Shown piece after piece: positions 7,404 to 15,466 of a DNA stretch of 21,046 nt. The stretch covers positions 1 to 21,046 of the forward strand of contig JALXCX010000186.1 in the NCBI GenBank assembly GCA_026990725.1, read 5' to 3'. Source of the stretch: Desulfobulbaceae bacterium (lineage in GTDB: Bacteria; Desulfobacterota; Desulfobulbia; Desulfobulbales; Desulfobulbaceae). The translations under genes were made by a program, and so were the position numbers. Under the pieces are notes generated by a model. That model made no database searches. It worked only from the letters and a program-made list of their open reading frames with translations, and was not told the origin of the DNA. Each line of letters starts with the position of its first letter. Position 1 is the first letter of the stretch.

Positions 7404-8582
7404 CTAGAATTCCCCCCTGCCAAGCATTGCGTATTCATATATTGCCATAACTTCTTCCTTGTTGGGTTGTCTCGGATTGTTTTCTACCGGCCGGGCAACA
7501 GTCAAGGCGATTTCAGCCATTTCTTCAATTATATCTGCAGGAATATTGAGTTCCTGGAGTGTAGCTGGAATATTGAGATCGCTGTTTAACAGGTGTAGTT
7601 CTTCAACAAGTTCGGCCGCAGCATCCCGCATGGACATTTTTTCCGTGTTTACCCCAAACAGCTCTGCCAGCAGGGCATGTTTTTTGAGTTCGCCAATCAG
7701 ATTGTATTCTGTCACGTAGGGTAAAAGGACAGCGTTTGCCAGTCCATGGCTTATGCCAAACATACCACCTAGGGGATAGGCCATGGCATGAACAAGGCCA
7801 ACTCCCGCAATGGCCAGGGCTTTGCCTCCAAGAAGACTGCCCATCAGCATATTTGATCTTGCCTCCATGTTGCGGCCATCAGCATACGCCTCTCGAATAT
7901 TATCAACTATCAAACCAATAGCCTCAAGAGAGTACATTTCTGAAATTTTATGGGCCTGTGTGGACGTATACGCCTCCAGTGCATGGGTCATTGCGTCAAT
8001 ACCGGTTGCCGCAGTGACATGGGGAGGAAGACTGAGGGTGAGGGCCGGATCCAGAATAGCGGCTTCAGGATAAAGCGGATCACCGTTCATGCCGGCCTTG
8101 GATCCTGTTTCCTCGTTGATAAAGACGGCCGTGAACGTTACTTCAGCGCCTGTCCCTGAAGACGTCGGAACCATGATTTTTGGGACACCAGCTTTTTTTA
8201 TTTTCCCAAGTCCTATATAATCAACGGCTTTGCCACCATTTGTCAGCAATATCGAGACGGCCTTGGCAACGTCCATGGCCGAGCCTCCGCCTACGCCGAT
8301 AACGCAATCACAGTTGTTTTGTTTTGCCAGTTCCGCAGCCTGGTCGGCAAGCTTGAGGCCGGGTTCCGGGTCGACCCTGTCGTAGAGAATAAAATCAATC
8401 CCAGCAGCGGTCAGGGGCTTTGTAACTGGTTTGTCCTGGTTTGCCCTGACAAGGCCCGGGTCCATGACAACAAGAGGTTTACTGCCACCAAGTTCACTGA
8501 TAATAGAGGGAAGGGTGTTGATTATTCCCTGGCCGAAATGAATCTGTGTCGGTTGGGTAATGGTAAACGTTGTCACCGTCAT
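7404..8582 (-). CDS. Iron-containing (group III) alcohol dehydrogenase
   Basis: A 392-residue NAD(P)-dependent dehydrogenase of the Fe-ADH family (AdhB, DhaT, FucO relatives), which interconvert primary alcohols or diols and aldehydes. The nucleotide-binding GVGGGSAMD motif is at about residues 96-104. The four metal ligands are Asp196 and His200 (DAMTHALEAY), His265 (GLVHAMAYPLG) and His279 (GISHGLAN). I place the start at ATG 8580-8582, because GGAG lies 8 bases before it; an upstream in-frame TTG at 8592-8594 would begin on that same GGAG and is less likely. It is a single gene, convergent with coaBC and divergent from darP. In a sulfate reducer it could oxidise ethanol or another short alcohol, or reduce aldehydes; the substrate cannot be read from sequence. 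Confidence 0.95.
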   Translation of the reverse strand: MTVTTFTITQPTQIHFGQGIINTLPSIISELGGSKPLVVMDPGLVRANQDKPVTKPLTAAGIDFILYDRVDPEPGLKLADQAAELAKQNNCDCVIGVGGGSAMDVAKAVSILLTNGGKAVDYIGLGKIKKAGVPKIMVPTSSGTGAEVTFTAVFINEETGSKAGMNGDPLYPEAAILDPALTLSLPPHVTAATGIDAMTHALEAYTSTQAHKISEMYSLEAIGLIVDNIREAYADGRNMEARSNMLMGSLLGGKALAIAGVGLVHAMAYPLGGMFGISHGLANAVLLPYVTEYNLIGELKKHALLAELFGVNTEKMSMRDAAAELVEELHLLNSDLNIPATLQELNIPADIIEEMAEIALTVARPVENNPRQPNKEEVMAIYEYAMLGRGEF

Positions 8583-8661
8583 GGGGTTCTCCAAAAAAAA
8601 TTGATAAGACTGTACTATGATCAGCAGGATGAAGAAATCTTCTCTTTCTGCCTTTCCTTTA

Positions 8662-8695
8662 TTGTGTTTAAGTACGTCTTTACTATATCGTACTT
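8662..8695 (+). promoter_or_regulatory. Candidate darP promoter spanned by an inverted repeat
   Basis: TTGTGT (8662-8667) and TATATC (8684-8689) are 16 bases apart, a weak sigma70-like pair. The perfect inverted repeat AAGTACG (8670-8676) and CGTACTT (8689-8695) brackets the -10 region, with centres about two helical turns apart. That layout fits a repressor operator over a promoter. It could equally act on the divergent dehydrogenase gene. Motif evidence only. Confidence 0.38.
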
Positions 8696-8724
8696 GTGAA
8701 TTCTAGCAAAAAACCGGACGTGTC

Positions 8725-9270
8725 ATGGAACTGAGCAGATCTGAACAGAAACGAAGAATAAAACAGCTTGAGAAACTGGTCGTTCAGCTGGTTGAACTAC
8801 CTGAATCACAACAAAAAACACTGCCTCTTACTGGTGAGTTGTTGGAATATATTATGGAGGTTCGCAGTCTCAAGGGAGGGGCCAGAAAAAGGCAGATTAA
8901 ATACATAACGAAATTGCTTCGCTCAGAACCCGTTGATGTGCTCTATGAGTTTGTTACCAGGAAGCAGGGGAGTGCTTTGTCGAAGATGAAGCAGTTTCAC
9001 GAAATAGAGTATTTGCGTGATATTTTGATTGAAGAAGCAATTGTAGCCAGGCGCAATGCAAAAGAGATGCAGGATGAACTCAGTGAAAATTGGCCTTCTG
9101 AAGTGGTGAGCGATATAAGTCTTGAGTTACCGGAAATAGATGAAAAAGCATTAAGACGTCTGGCATTTTTGTTTGCCATGACCCGGAGCAAAAAACATAG
9201 TCGTGAAATATTCAGGCTGCTTCAGGCAGCCAGAGAACAGGCAAAATTGAATAGAAAAGAGGGGGAGTGA
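8725..9270 (+). CDS. darP: Ribosome maturation protein of the DarP/YjgA (DUF615) family
   Basis: A 181-residue, highly charged, helical cytosolic protein matching the DUF615 family. The E. coli member, DarP (YjgA), associates with late 50S ribosomal assembly intermediates. Recognisable parts are the N-terminal SRSEQKRRIKQLEKLV helix, the RKRQIKYITKLLR basic helix near residues 54-66, and a C-terminal arginine-rich helical segment (ALRRLAFLFAMTRSKKHSREIFRLL). Length agrees with the family. The ribosome-binding site is poor (only GGA about 10 bases before the ATG). It is a single-gene unit. The family is best known from beta- and gammaproteobacteria, so its presence here is mildly notable. Confidence 0.88.
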   Translation: MELSRSEQKRRIKQLEKLVVQLVELPESQQKTLPLTGELLEYIMEVRSLKGGARKRQIKYITKLLRSEPVDVLYEFVTRKQGSALSKMKQFHEIEYLRDILIEEAIVARRNAKEMQDELSENWPSEVVSDISLELPEIDEKALRRLAFLFAMTRSKKHSREIFRLLQAAREQAKLNRKEGE

Positions 9271-9273
9271 CCA

Positions 9274-9322
9274 GGGCTCATCGCAACTAAAATCTACTAT
9301 CTGATTCAAATGCAATGAGCCC
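9274..9322 (+). terminator. Inverted repeat after darP, possible terminator
   Basis: GGGCTCAT-c-GCA (9274-9285) pairs with TGC-a-ATGAGCCC (9311-9322): 11 pairs and one mismatch, closing a 25-base AT-rich loop. It begins 3 bases after the darP stop. An A7T7 tract follows at 9332-9345, leaving a gap of about 16 bases before the T run, so it is not a canonical intrinsic terminator. Confidence 0.42.
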
Positions 9323-9463
9323 GGTGATAATAAAAAAATTTTTTTGTTTGTCCTGGGGCGTAAAAAGGTTTGAATCCCGCTCGTTTGCGCTGGGACAGTT
9401 GCTCAGGAAAAAGCCCCCTGAAAAAACGTTTGTTCAGGATATTTTCATTATTTGCAATCTACA

Positions 9464-9493
9464 CATATCTGTTTGTGGTGCTGAACAGATATG
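9464..9493 (-). terminator. Perfect 10-bp inverted repeat after the carboxyltransferase gene
   Basis: CATATCTGTT (9464-9473) and AACAGATATG (9484-9493) are perfect complements around a 10-base spacer. The repeat begins 17 bases beyond the stop of the minus-strand carboxyltransferase gene. No T run follows on that strand, so it may be a 3'-end stabiliser, a factor-assisted terminator or a protein-binding site. Confidence 0.45.
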
Positions 9494-9510
9494 ATGTCAG
9501 CCATACTGAT

Positions 9511-11418
9511 TTATTTGTCGTCCTTTTCAATATTTAGAATTTTGTCGCCCGGTTTGAGGCTCTGGCCGACTTTCGCGTTGATTGAGGTGACAGTCCCGGA
9601 TACTTCACAGACCAGAGGTGTTTGCATTTTCATGGCCTCCATGACCGCAACCTGCTCTCCTTTGGCAACTTCCTGGTTTGTTTTCACGTTGACAGAACAG
9701 ATATTTCCAGCAAAAGGTGCTCTGATATCACCGCTTTGAGCAAGAACGGCAATTTCTTCTTTAGAAAGCGCTGCAACGGACTCATTTCCTTGTATTTGTT
9801 CCGGCTCAAACGAAAAGACCCGTTGATGATGGTCAACATTGAGGTACACGTTGGTTTTGCCGTCATCGGCCTGCGACGCCGGTCCTATTTCCAGCATGTG
9901 TTCCTTGCCTGCGTGATCCTTGAATTTAAGGGTCTCACCCAGGCTAAAGCCTCCCTGGCGCAGAAAAATTGAGGGGGGAAGAACGTATGATTGACCAAAT
10001 TCTTCTTCGAACTTGAAGAAATTCACAGCATCATTAGGGTGTTGTAAATAGGTGACCAGCTGTTGTTCTGTCGGTTCACATCCCAGTTGTTCAGTAAGAC
10101 TAGCCCGTTCTTTTTCAACGTCCATATCTTCAATTTCCTCAACACCTCCTTCTTCTTCAACAACTGTTTTCCAGTCCGGGCCGAAAACTTTCTCAAAAAT
10201 CCAGTCAGCCGGTTTATAAAACGGAAAAGGACCATATTTGCCCAACAGCAGATTTTTGAGATCTCCTGAAGGATTCCCGTATCTGTCTCCTTCCAGAACA
10301 TTGGTTACGGCTGTTGTCCAGAGTATCTGCGATCCGGGTGTGACACTCCAATAGTTTCCCAGATCTTTCTGAACTTCAGGGAGCTCTTTATGGAGAATAT
10401 CAGGCATTTTATCAAGAAAACCTCCTTTTGAAGCCTGCTCAAGACTTGACCCCATGGCTCCGCCAGGCAGTTTATGTATCTGTACTGTTGGCAGAAAACC
10501 TTTTATTTGAGCCTCAAACTGTGCGTAAAATGGACGTTGGTCGCGGATGATGTCTGAGGTCGCAATAACGGCGTCTTCATCAATGCCGATGGCTGTTTTG
10601 CCCAGATCTTTCAGGGTTTGAATAACAGTGAGAATGGGAGGAGGTCCGTAAAAACCTGTAAAGGCATGGTCTGAGGCATCTACAATTGTGGCACCGTGCA
10701 GGATGGCCTCGGTGATGCGGCCGATATCATTGCCATCGGTATTATGACCATGGTAATGGATAATAAGCTCCGGGTATGCCTGTTTAATGGCATCCACCAG
10801 TTCGCCGATGCGCCGTGGAGTTCCCAGGCCGCCATGGTTTTTGATGCACAGGATGATATCTTCTCCAGTGACGTCAAGAATTTCCTGAACTTTTCCAACG
10901 TAATACTCGTTGGTGTGCTCTGGTCCGGTGGAAAAACAGATGCAGGGTTCATTGAGCTTGCCGGCCTTGGCAACTTCCTCAAAAACGGCCTGCATATTGG
11001 GAATATAGTTCATGAAGTCAAATGTACGCCAGACATCGACGTACTTGGCAAATTCACGGACTGTCAGTCTGATCACATTTTGTGGATAAGGTCTATATCC
11101 AAAGAGATTTATCCCCCTGCACAAGGTTTGAAACATGGTGTCAGGCATGGCCTGCCGCAACAGTTCCAGCTTGAGAAAAGGGTCAACCTGTTTTCGTAAA
11201 ATATCGACATGAACAGATGCACCGCCTGTAATTTCCAGTGAAAAATACCCGGCTGCTTCTCTGGCTTTCGCAGCCATGAGATCCGTGTGCAGCAGTATTC
11301 GATTCTTGTAATCAGACTGGGACATGTCCCTGGCTGTGTTGGTGATATAATAGCCATCAGCTGAGCGGAGATTAGAAAGCACTGTGGCTGTATTCATATC
11401 CTGGGTAATTCGAGTCAT
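9511..11418 (-). CDS. Biotin-dependent carboxyltransferase with C-terminal biotin domain (pyruvate carboxylase subunit B-like)
   Basis: A 635-residue protein of the pyruvate carboxylase / oxaloacetate decarboxylase-alpha family. In order: a DRE-TIM-like carboxyltransferase barrel (about 20-310), a PYC_OADA-type helical domain (about 310-500) and a biotinyl domain (about 565-632), with the biotin lysine Lys597 in EAMKM. Conserved barrel residues include Asp31 and Gln34, Arg101, the probable carbamylated Lys193 (CIKNHGGLGTP) and metal ligands His221 and His223 (HYHGHN). However, the usual RDAHQS motif reads RDMSQS, and the SGLTSQP segment holding the catalytic threonine reads TGFYGPP, placing Tyr257 at that position by my alignment. 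The substrate is therefore uncertain: pyruvate is most likely, another 2-oxoacid possible. It lies 65 bp downstream of the biotin carboxylase gene and should form an enzyme with it. Confidence 0.88.
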   Translation of the reverse strand: MTRITQDMNTATVLSNLRSADGYYITNTARDMSQSDYKNRILLHTDLMAAKAREAAGYFSLEITGGASVHVDILRKQVDPFLKLELLRQAMPDTMFQTLCRGINLFGYRPYPQNVIRLTVREFAKYVDVWRTFDFMNYIPNMQAVFEEVAKAGKLNEPCICFSTGPEHTNEYYVGKVQEILDVTGEDIILCIKNHGGLGTPRRIGELVDAIKQAYPELIIHYHGHNTDGNDIGRITEAILHGATIVDASDHAFTGFYGPPPILTVIQTLKDLGKTAIGIDEDAVIATSDIIRDQRPFYAQFEAQIKGFLPTVQIHKLPGGAMGSSLEQASKGGFLDKMPDILHKELPEVQKDLGNYWSVTPGSQILWTTAVTNVLEGDRYGNPSGDLKNLLLGKYGPFPFYKPADWIFEKVFGPDWKTVVEEEGGVEEIEDMDVEKERASLTEQLGCEPTEQQLVTYLQHPNDAVNFFKFEEEFGQSYVLPPSIFLRQGGFSLGETLKFKDHAGKEHMLEIGPASQADDGKTNVYLNVDHHQRVFSFEPEQIQGNESVAALSKEEIAVLAQSGDIRAPFAGNICSVNVKTNQEVAKGEQVAVMEAMKMQTPLVCEVSGTVTSINAKVGQSLKPGDKILNIEKDDK

Positions 11419-11483
11419 ATCTGTATCCGTTGGATCTGTTCTATTATATTCAAAAATAATTGTGTCAATTGTTGTACCGGATT

Positions 11484-12926
11484 TCAGGCCGCATACGTAT
11501 TTTCACCCTTGTGATGAATTTCTGCTATCAATCGGGCGAGTTTATTCACTTCACTGCTGTCCTCTTCGTAATCGAGCAGGTATTCATGGGTCTCAAGAAA
11601 CGATGTATCAAAATCACCTTTCTGGAAATCAGGGTCGTTGAGAAGGTTCAGGTAAAAGGGGATGGTTGTTTTGGGGCCGGTGATAACAAAGTTTGTCAGA
11701 CAACGCCTGAGCCGGTCAACCGTTTCATTCCATGACCAGCCAAAGACTGTCAGCTTAACAAGGAGCGAATCATAGACCTGCGGAATAATGAATCCCTGGT
11801 AGCAAAAGCCATCAAGACGCACACCATAACCGCCTGGAGATCGATACACGGAAACTGTTTTTCCACCCTCAGGCATAAAATCGTTCTTTGGGTCTTCAGC
11901 GTTAATCCGAAGTTCAATGGCATGGCCACGCAGCTGTACTTCATCCTGGGCAAAGAGCAGATCCTTGCCAAGGGCCAATTTTATCTGGGTTCGAACGATG
12001 TCAATACCTGTGATCATTTCAGAAACAGTGTGTTCCACTTGAAGTCTGGTGTTGATCTCCATGAAATAAAAATTTCCGTCATCTGCCAGCAGAAATTCTA
12101 CGGTTCCGGCATTGAAATAATTTGCTGCCTTTGCCGCTTTAACAGCCGTTTTACAGATTGAGTCGCCTTGTTGCGTGGTTAAATGAAAAGCAGGGGCTAT
12201 TTCGATTAATTTCTGGTTGCGCCGCTGGATAGAACAATCTCGGGTGCCCAGGTGTACCGTGTTTCCGGTATGGTCGGCAATAATCTGCACTTCGACATGT
12301 TTGGGACGGACTACAACTTTTTCAAGGTAAACAGAATCATCATTAAAAGCTGCCTGGGCCTCAGAACGGGCTATGAGGTACTGTTCTGCAAGGTCTTCTT
12401 CCTGCTCAATTCTCCTGATTCCCCGGCCGCCGCCGCCGGAAGTTGCTTTAAGCATAATTGGGTAGCCGTATTTTTTGCCAAACGCCACAGCCTCCTTCAG
12501 TCCCTCATCGCCTTGTTTAAGATTCTTAGTTCCGGGGACCATGGGGATGTCTGCGTCGGCCATAATCTGCCTGGCCATGACCTTGTTGCCAAGTTTGTCA
12601 ATGACATCTGAGGATGGGCCAATAAAAATAATGTCATTTTTTTCGCAGGCTCTGGCAAAATCGGCATTTTCAGCAAGAAATCCATATCCGGGATGAATCG
12701 CTTTGGCACCGCTTTTTTGGGCGGCCCGGATAATTTTGTCTATATTAAGATAGTCACTTCGGGGTCCGTTTCCTATCCAGATGGCTTCGTTGGCAATTCG
12801 AATATGGCTGGAATTTTTGTCTGGAGTCTCGTAAACAGCCACGGCTTCATAATTCAGCTCTTGAATTGACCGAATTATCCGGATAGCAATTTCTCCGCGA
12901 TTGGCAACTAAAATTTTTGTTTTCAA
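11484..12926 (-). CDS. Biotin carboxylase subunit (AccC / PycA-like)
   Basis: A 480-residue ATP-grasp biotin carboxylase that makes carboxybiotin from bicarbonate and ATP. The N-terminal domain starts ILVANRGEIAIRIIRS. The glycine-rich ATP loop is KATSGGGGRGIRRI (160-173). The active site includes RDCSIQRRNQK, with Lys239, and EINTRLQVEH (290-299), which holds the catalytic glutamate and arginine. Asn237 stands where E. coli AccC has His236. The C-terminal domain carries PQVYDSLLVKL and GPKTTIPF. The start is TTG (12924-12926): homology begins right after it and no in-frame ATG is close, with AGGA about 11 bases upstream. Linkage to the carboxyltransferase gene, not to accB or accA/D, favours a role in a two-subunit 2-oxoacid carboxylase, although sharing with acetyl-CoA carboxylase is possible. 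Confidence 0.93.
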   Translation of the reverse strand: MKTKILVANRGEIAIRIIRSIQELNYEAVAVYETPDKNSSHIRIANEAIWIGNGPRSDYLNIDKIIRAAQKSGAKAIHPGYGFLAENADFARACEKNDIIFIGPSSDVIDKLGNKVMARQIMADADIPMVPGTKNLKQGDEGLKEAVAFGKKYGYPIMLKATSGGGGRGIRRIEQEEDLAEQYLIARSEAQAAFNDDSVYLEKVVVRPKHVEVQIIADHTGNTVHLGTRDCSIQRRNQKLIEIAPAFHLTTQQGDSICKTAVKAAKAANYFNAGTVEFLLADDGNFYFMEINTRLQVEHTVSEMITGIDIVRTQIKLALGKDLLFAQDEVQLRGHAIELRINAEDPKNDFMPEGGKTVSVYRSPGGYGVRLDGFCYQGFIIPQVYDSLLVKLTVFGWSWNETVDRLRRCLTNFVITGPKTTIPFYLNLLNDPDFQKGDFDTSFLETHEYLLDYEEDSSEVNKLARLIAEIHHKGENTYAA

Positions 12927-13367
12927 TGGTACAGTTATCCTGTTGAGTTAGAGTTTGTTAGAGTGGTTATGTAGATTGAAAACCCCTGCCAGATAACGTC
13001 TTCAGTGGGGAATTAGAGCGACGAAAATCGCAATAAACAATCATATATTATTAACAGAAATGAGCTTATTAGGCAAGGGTAAGCTGCCGGATCTCTTTTT
13101 TTTCATTAGATTTTACTGTGAAAACAATATGTTTTGGGTCGGACGTGAGAAACAATAACTAAACAGTTCACTTCTTGTTGCTGGTGATAGAGTCAGGTGG
13201 GCAAGGTGAAGAATTCTGCTGGATAAATGGCCGGCCAGCCTGGAGCAGCCATCTGCTGCAAGAGCCTCATCTAATGTAGTGGTCTGTCTAAAAAAAATCT
13301 TTACATGTAATCAGGTAAGTATTCAACTGTTGGCAGGTATGTATTCTGAAAATTATTGGAAGGATAG
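12927..13367. other. Divergent intergenic region between the carboxylase operon and the PTS operon
   Basis: A 441-bp stretch with no convincing coding region. It contains the weak candidate carboxylase promoter, the perfect palindrome TGGCCGGCCA (13228-13237), and a small GCAGC/GCTGC hairpin (13245-13259). Near its right end AAGGA precedes the ATG at 13368. I see no clear sigma70 promoter for the PTS operon and no riboswitch I recognise. Confidence 0.55.
13012..13040 (-). promoter_or_regulatory. Weak candidate promoter for the carboxylase operon
   Basis: On the minus strand TTGTTT (13035-13040) and TCTAAT (13012-13017) are 17 bases apart, about 90 bases before the TTG start. The -10 box matches five of six positions and the -35 box only three. 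Confidence 0.28.
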
Positions 13368-15077
13368 ATGAAACGTCTTGTTTACCTGCTCCTCCCGGTT
13401 GTTCTTTTGGCCGGATTACTATCTCTGGTGTTTTTTCATCAGATTCCTGCCAGTGACCCTCTGGAGCTGGTACCGAAAGATTGCGTCTTGATGCTTGATG
13501 TGGCCGATTTATCTGAGCTCACCCATGAATTTTTCCTTTCAAGATTTGGTCAGAATCTGACATCTATTGGCTGGCCGTATGTTCTGGAGCAACTGGAGGT
13601 CTCAGCCAGGAGCCGTGAGCAATTTGAAAAAAAGATCCGGGCGGTTTCTGATTGCCTGACCAATCCTTTATGCAGAAAAATATTTGGCGGCCGGGTTGTC
13701 TTTTCCCTGATCCCGGTTGACCGTTCCGAAACAGCACAAACGAAAAACCAGGGAGTGGCCGAGCATGTTCTCATGGTTGCAACACCACGTTCCACGCAAA
13801 TCGTTACGGCCCTGCTCACCACTGTTGCCTGGCTTAAGGGGCAGGTTCAAAGAATTCCTTATCGAGGCCGCATAATCCAGAAACTTGAACTGGACAGCGG
13901 TGGCTTTTTTTATTTTGCTCTTCTTGATGGCCATCTTGTCGTTTCCATGGGGCGTTTGACCATAGAAAAAAGTATTGATCTTACTTTGCAGCATGTGGTT
14001 CAGGAACAGACAGGGTTAATCACAAATTCCAGTTATACTGAGTTGAGAAAACGATATCGGGGTGATGATTTTTTTCTGTATGCAGATCTTGTTCAGCTGG
14101 CGCCATTTCTCTCCTCAGAGCTCTTGACTTGGCCCACAGACGCTTCGAAAAGGGATCCAGAGCTTTCAGGATTCAGAAGAATGGCCCTGTATCATTCCAC
14201 CAAGAAGAACAGACAGCAGCTTATCTGCATTATTCAATTTGCACCGGAGCGTCTGACACCTTTACAAAAAACATGGTCATCAAGGCCGCCTGCATGGAAC
14301 AACAGGTTAGCTGCAATCCCCTCGGATCTGGTAGTGTACTTCTGGAGTAACTGGCTTGATCTCAATGGCTGGTGGTCAAGCATTGTTCATCAGGGAAGTG
14401 GGAATAAGATGTTGGGCGCTGTTAAGCTCAACTCCTGGCTGAAAGAGCGAACCGGTCTTGAAATGGGGCAGTTTCTTTTATTATTTGGTCAGGAGTTCGG
14501 CCTGAATGTTACCCGGATCAGAACGTCGGGTTTTTTCCCTGTTCCAAGTATTCTCTGCTCTCTGGAATTAAAAAATCCGGAACAGGTAGAGGAAATAATA
14601 GAAAAGAATCTTTCAGGTCTTATTCTCCGGCGTGATAAAATTCATGGTGTTCCTGTGGTATCCGTTATGATTGGCCAGGGATTAATGCAGCCCTCGTATG
14701 CGATTCTTGGCAATTTTTTACTGCTTGCCGATAGCCGTCAGCAGCTTGAAGAGTTACTCACAGGCCGCGGACAAAAACTTGTTAACGACACGGTTTTTCG
14801 CGCTGTTGATACCGGAATGACCGCACCTGCCAACCTGCATTTTTTTGCCAGTACTTCCGCCATTATTGATTCTTTGAAAGAATTAGTCTTGTGGGGAGGA
14901 AGTGTTCTTACTGTTCGGGATAGTAAAGCCGACAACAGGAGGAAGATTTGGATCAGTCAGGTTGTCCTTCCTTTGCTGGATGGGTTAAGAACATTTAAGG
15001 CCAAGAGCGTTCGCGGGTACACGGCCCCTGGTGAATGTGTTTTTGACGCTGTCGTGCTGACAGAACCTGTCCGTTAA
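13368..15077 (+). CDS. Membrane-anchored protein of unknown function (DUF3352-like)
   Basis: A 569-residue protein beginning with a basic-hydrophobic segment (MKRLVYLLLPVVLLAGLLSL), either a signal peptide or an N-terminal anchor, so the rest is probably periplasmic. Directly after it comes PLELVPKDCVLMLDVADL, a pattern like the start of DUF3352 proteins, where a 'threshold value then beta strand' phrase recurs. Later segments such as AAIPSDLVVYFWSNW (about 325) and MTAPANLHFFASTSAII (about 483) look like repeats of the same kind of unit, as expected for that family. The family link is tentative and no function is known to me. AAGGA lies 5 bases before the ATG. It is the first gene of the plus-strand operon, 32 bp ahead of the 118-residue gene. 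Confidence 0.8.
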   Translation: MKRLVYLLLPVVLLAGLLSLVFFHQIPASDPLELVPKDCVLMLDVADLSELTHEFFLSRFGQNLTSIGWPYVLEQLEVSARSREQFEKKIRAVSDCLTNPLCRKIFGGRVVFSLIPVDRSETAQTKNQGVAEHVLMVATPRSTQIVTALLTTVAWLKGQVQRIPYRGRIIQKLELDSGGFFYFALLDGHLVVSMGRLTIEKSIDLTLQHVVQEQTGLITNSSYTELRKRYRGDDFFLYADLVQLAPFLSSELLTWPTDASKRDPELSGFRRMALYHSTKKNRQQLICIIQFAPERLTPLQKTWSSRPPAWNNRLAAIPSDLVVYFWSNWLDLNGWWSSIVHQGSGNKMLGAVKLNSWLKERTGLEMGQFLLLFGQEFGLNVTRIRTSGFFPVPSILCSLELKNPEQVEEIIEKNLSGLILRRDKIHGVPVVSVMIGQGLMQPSYAILGNFLLLADSRQQLEELLTGRGQKLVNDTVFRAVDTGMTAPANLHFFASTSAIIDSLKELVLWGGSVLTVRDSKADNRRKIWISQVVLPLLDGLRTFKAKSVRGYTAPGECVFDAVVLTEPVR

Positions 15078-15109
15078 TTGTTTGCAAATAAAAATCGAGG
15101 TTTTTTAAA

Positions 15110-15466
15110 ATGGAAGAGCTTATTGCGGAACTCAAAGAACATGTCCAGTTCAAGGAGACGACCGAACCCGGTGATCTGGTCCTGTTGGTTGCCAAAGAAC
15201 CCCAAATGCTGGTCTACGCCCTGGTGACTGCAATTGAACGAGATGAAACCCGCAAAGACGAATGGTGGCATGTGCGCATGAGTATTCTTACTGTTCCGGT
15301 GCAATCCCTTACCTGGACCCTGAGGCTGGAACAGTTCACCGGCAAGGAAATTTTTACCATGGGCGGTGAGGAACGTTTTGTCAAGGCGGTATCTTTTGAT
15401 ACGGAAATATCAGTTGATCCTTTGAAACAATCCAAAAAGAAAAACGGTTTACGGCTGGTTAAATGA
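15110..15466 (+). CDS. 118-residue protein of unknown function, coupled to HPr
   Basis: A small soluble protein without signal peptide, membrane segment or cysteine. Alternating hydrophobic and charged stretches (DLVLLVAKEPQMLVYALVTAIERD, split here only by reading; then WWHVRMSILTVPVQSLTWTL) suggest a mainly beta-strand fold with a short N-terminal helix; the tail is lysine-rich. I do not recognise the family. GAGG lies about 10 bases before the ATG. Its stop overlaps the HPr start in the four-base ATGA arrangement, implying translational coupling and a related role or at least matched synthesis with the phosphotransfer proteins. Confidence 0.8.
   Translation: MEELIAELKEHVQFKETTEPGDLVLLVAKEPQMLVYALVTAIERDETRKDEWWHVRMSILTVPVQSLTWTLRLEQFTGKEIFTMGGEERFVKAVSFDTEISVDPLKQSKKKNGLRLVK

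Noticed and set aside
8319..8699. A 126-codon plus-strand open frame covering the start of the alcohol dehydrogenase gene
   Set aside because: Most of it is antisense to the conserved NAD-binding half of the dehydrogenase; no ribosome-binding site or homology is visible.
9367..9377. GGTTTGAATCC, resembling the T-loop of a tRNA
   Set aside because: The flanking bases cannot form the five-pair T stem, and no acceptor, D or anticodon arm can be found around it.
10696..11199. A 167-codon plus-strand open frame inside the carboxyltransferase gene
   Set aside because: It mirrors the coding strand of a conserved barrel domain and has no sign of independent coding.
5550..13032. The 11-mer CGAAAATCGCA occurring in two intergenic regions (5550-5560 and 13022-13032), as a shared regulatory site
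   Set aside because: In a 21-kb window dozens of 11-base repeats are expected by chance, and the flanking sequences differ.
13228..13259. TGGCCGGCCA palindrome and adjacent GCAGC/GCTGC hairpin as an operator for the PTS operon
   Set aside because: More than 100 bp from the start codon, short, and without an associated promoter match; noted in the intergenic entry only.
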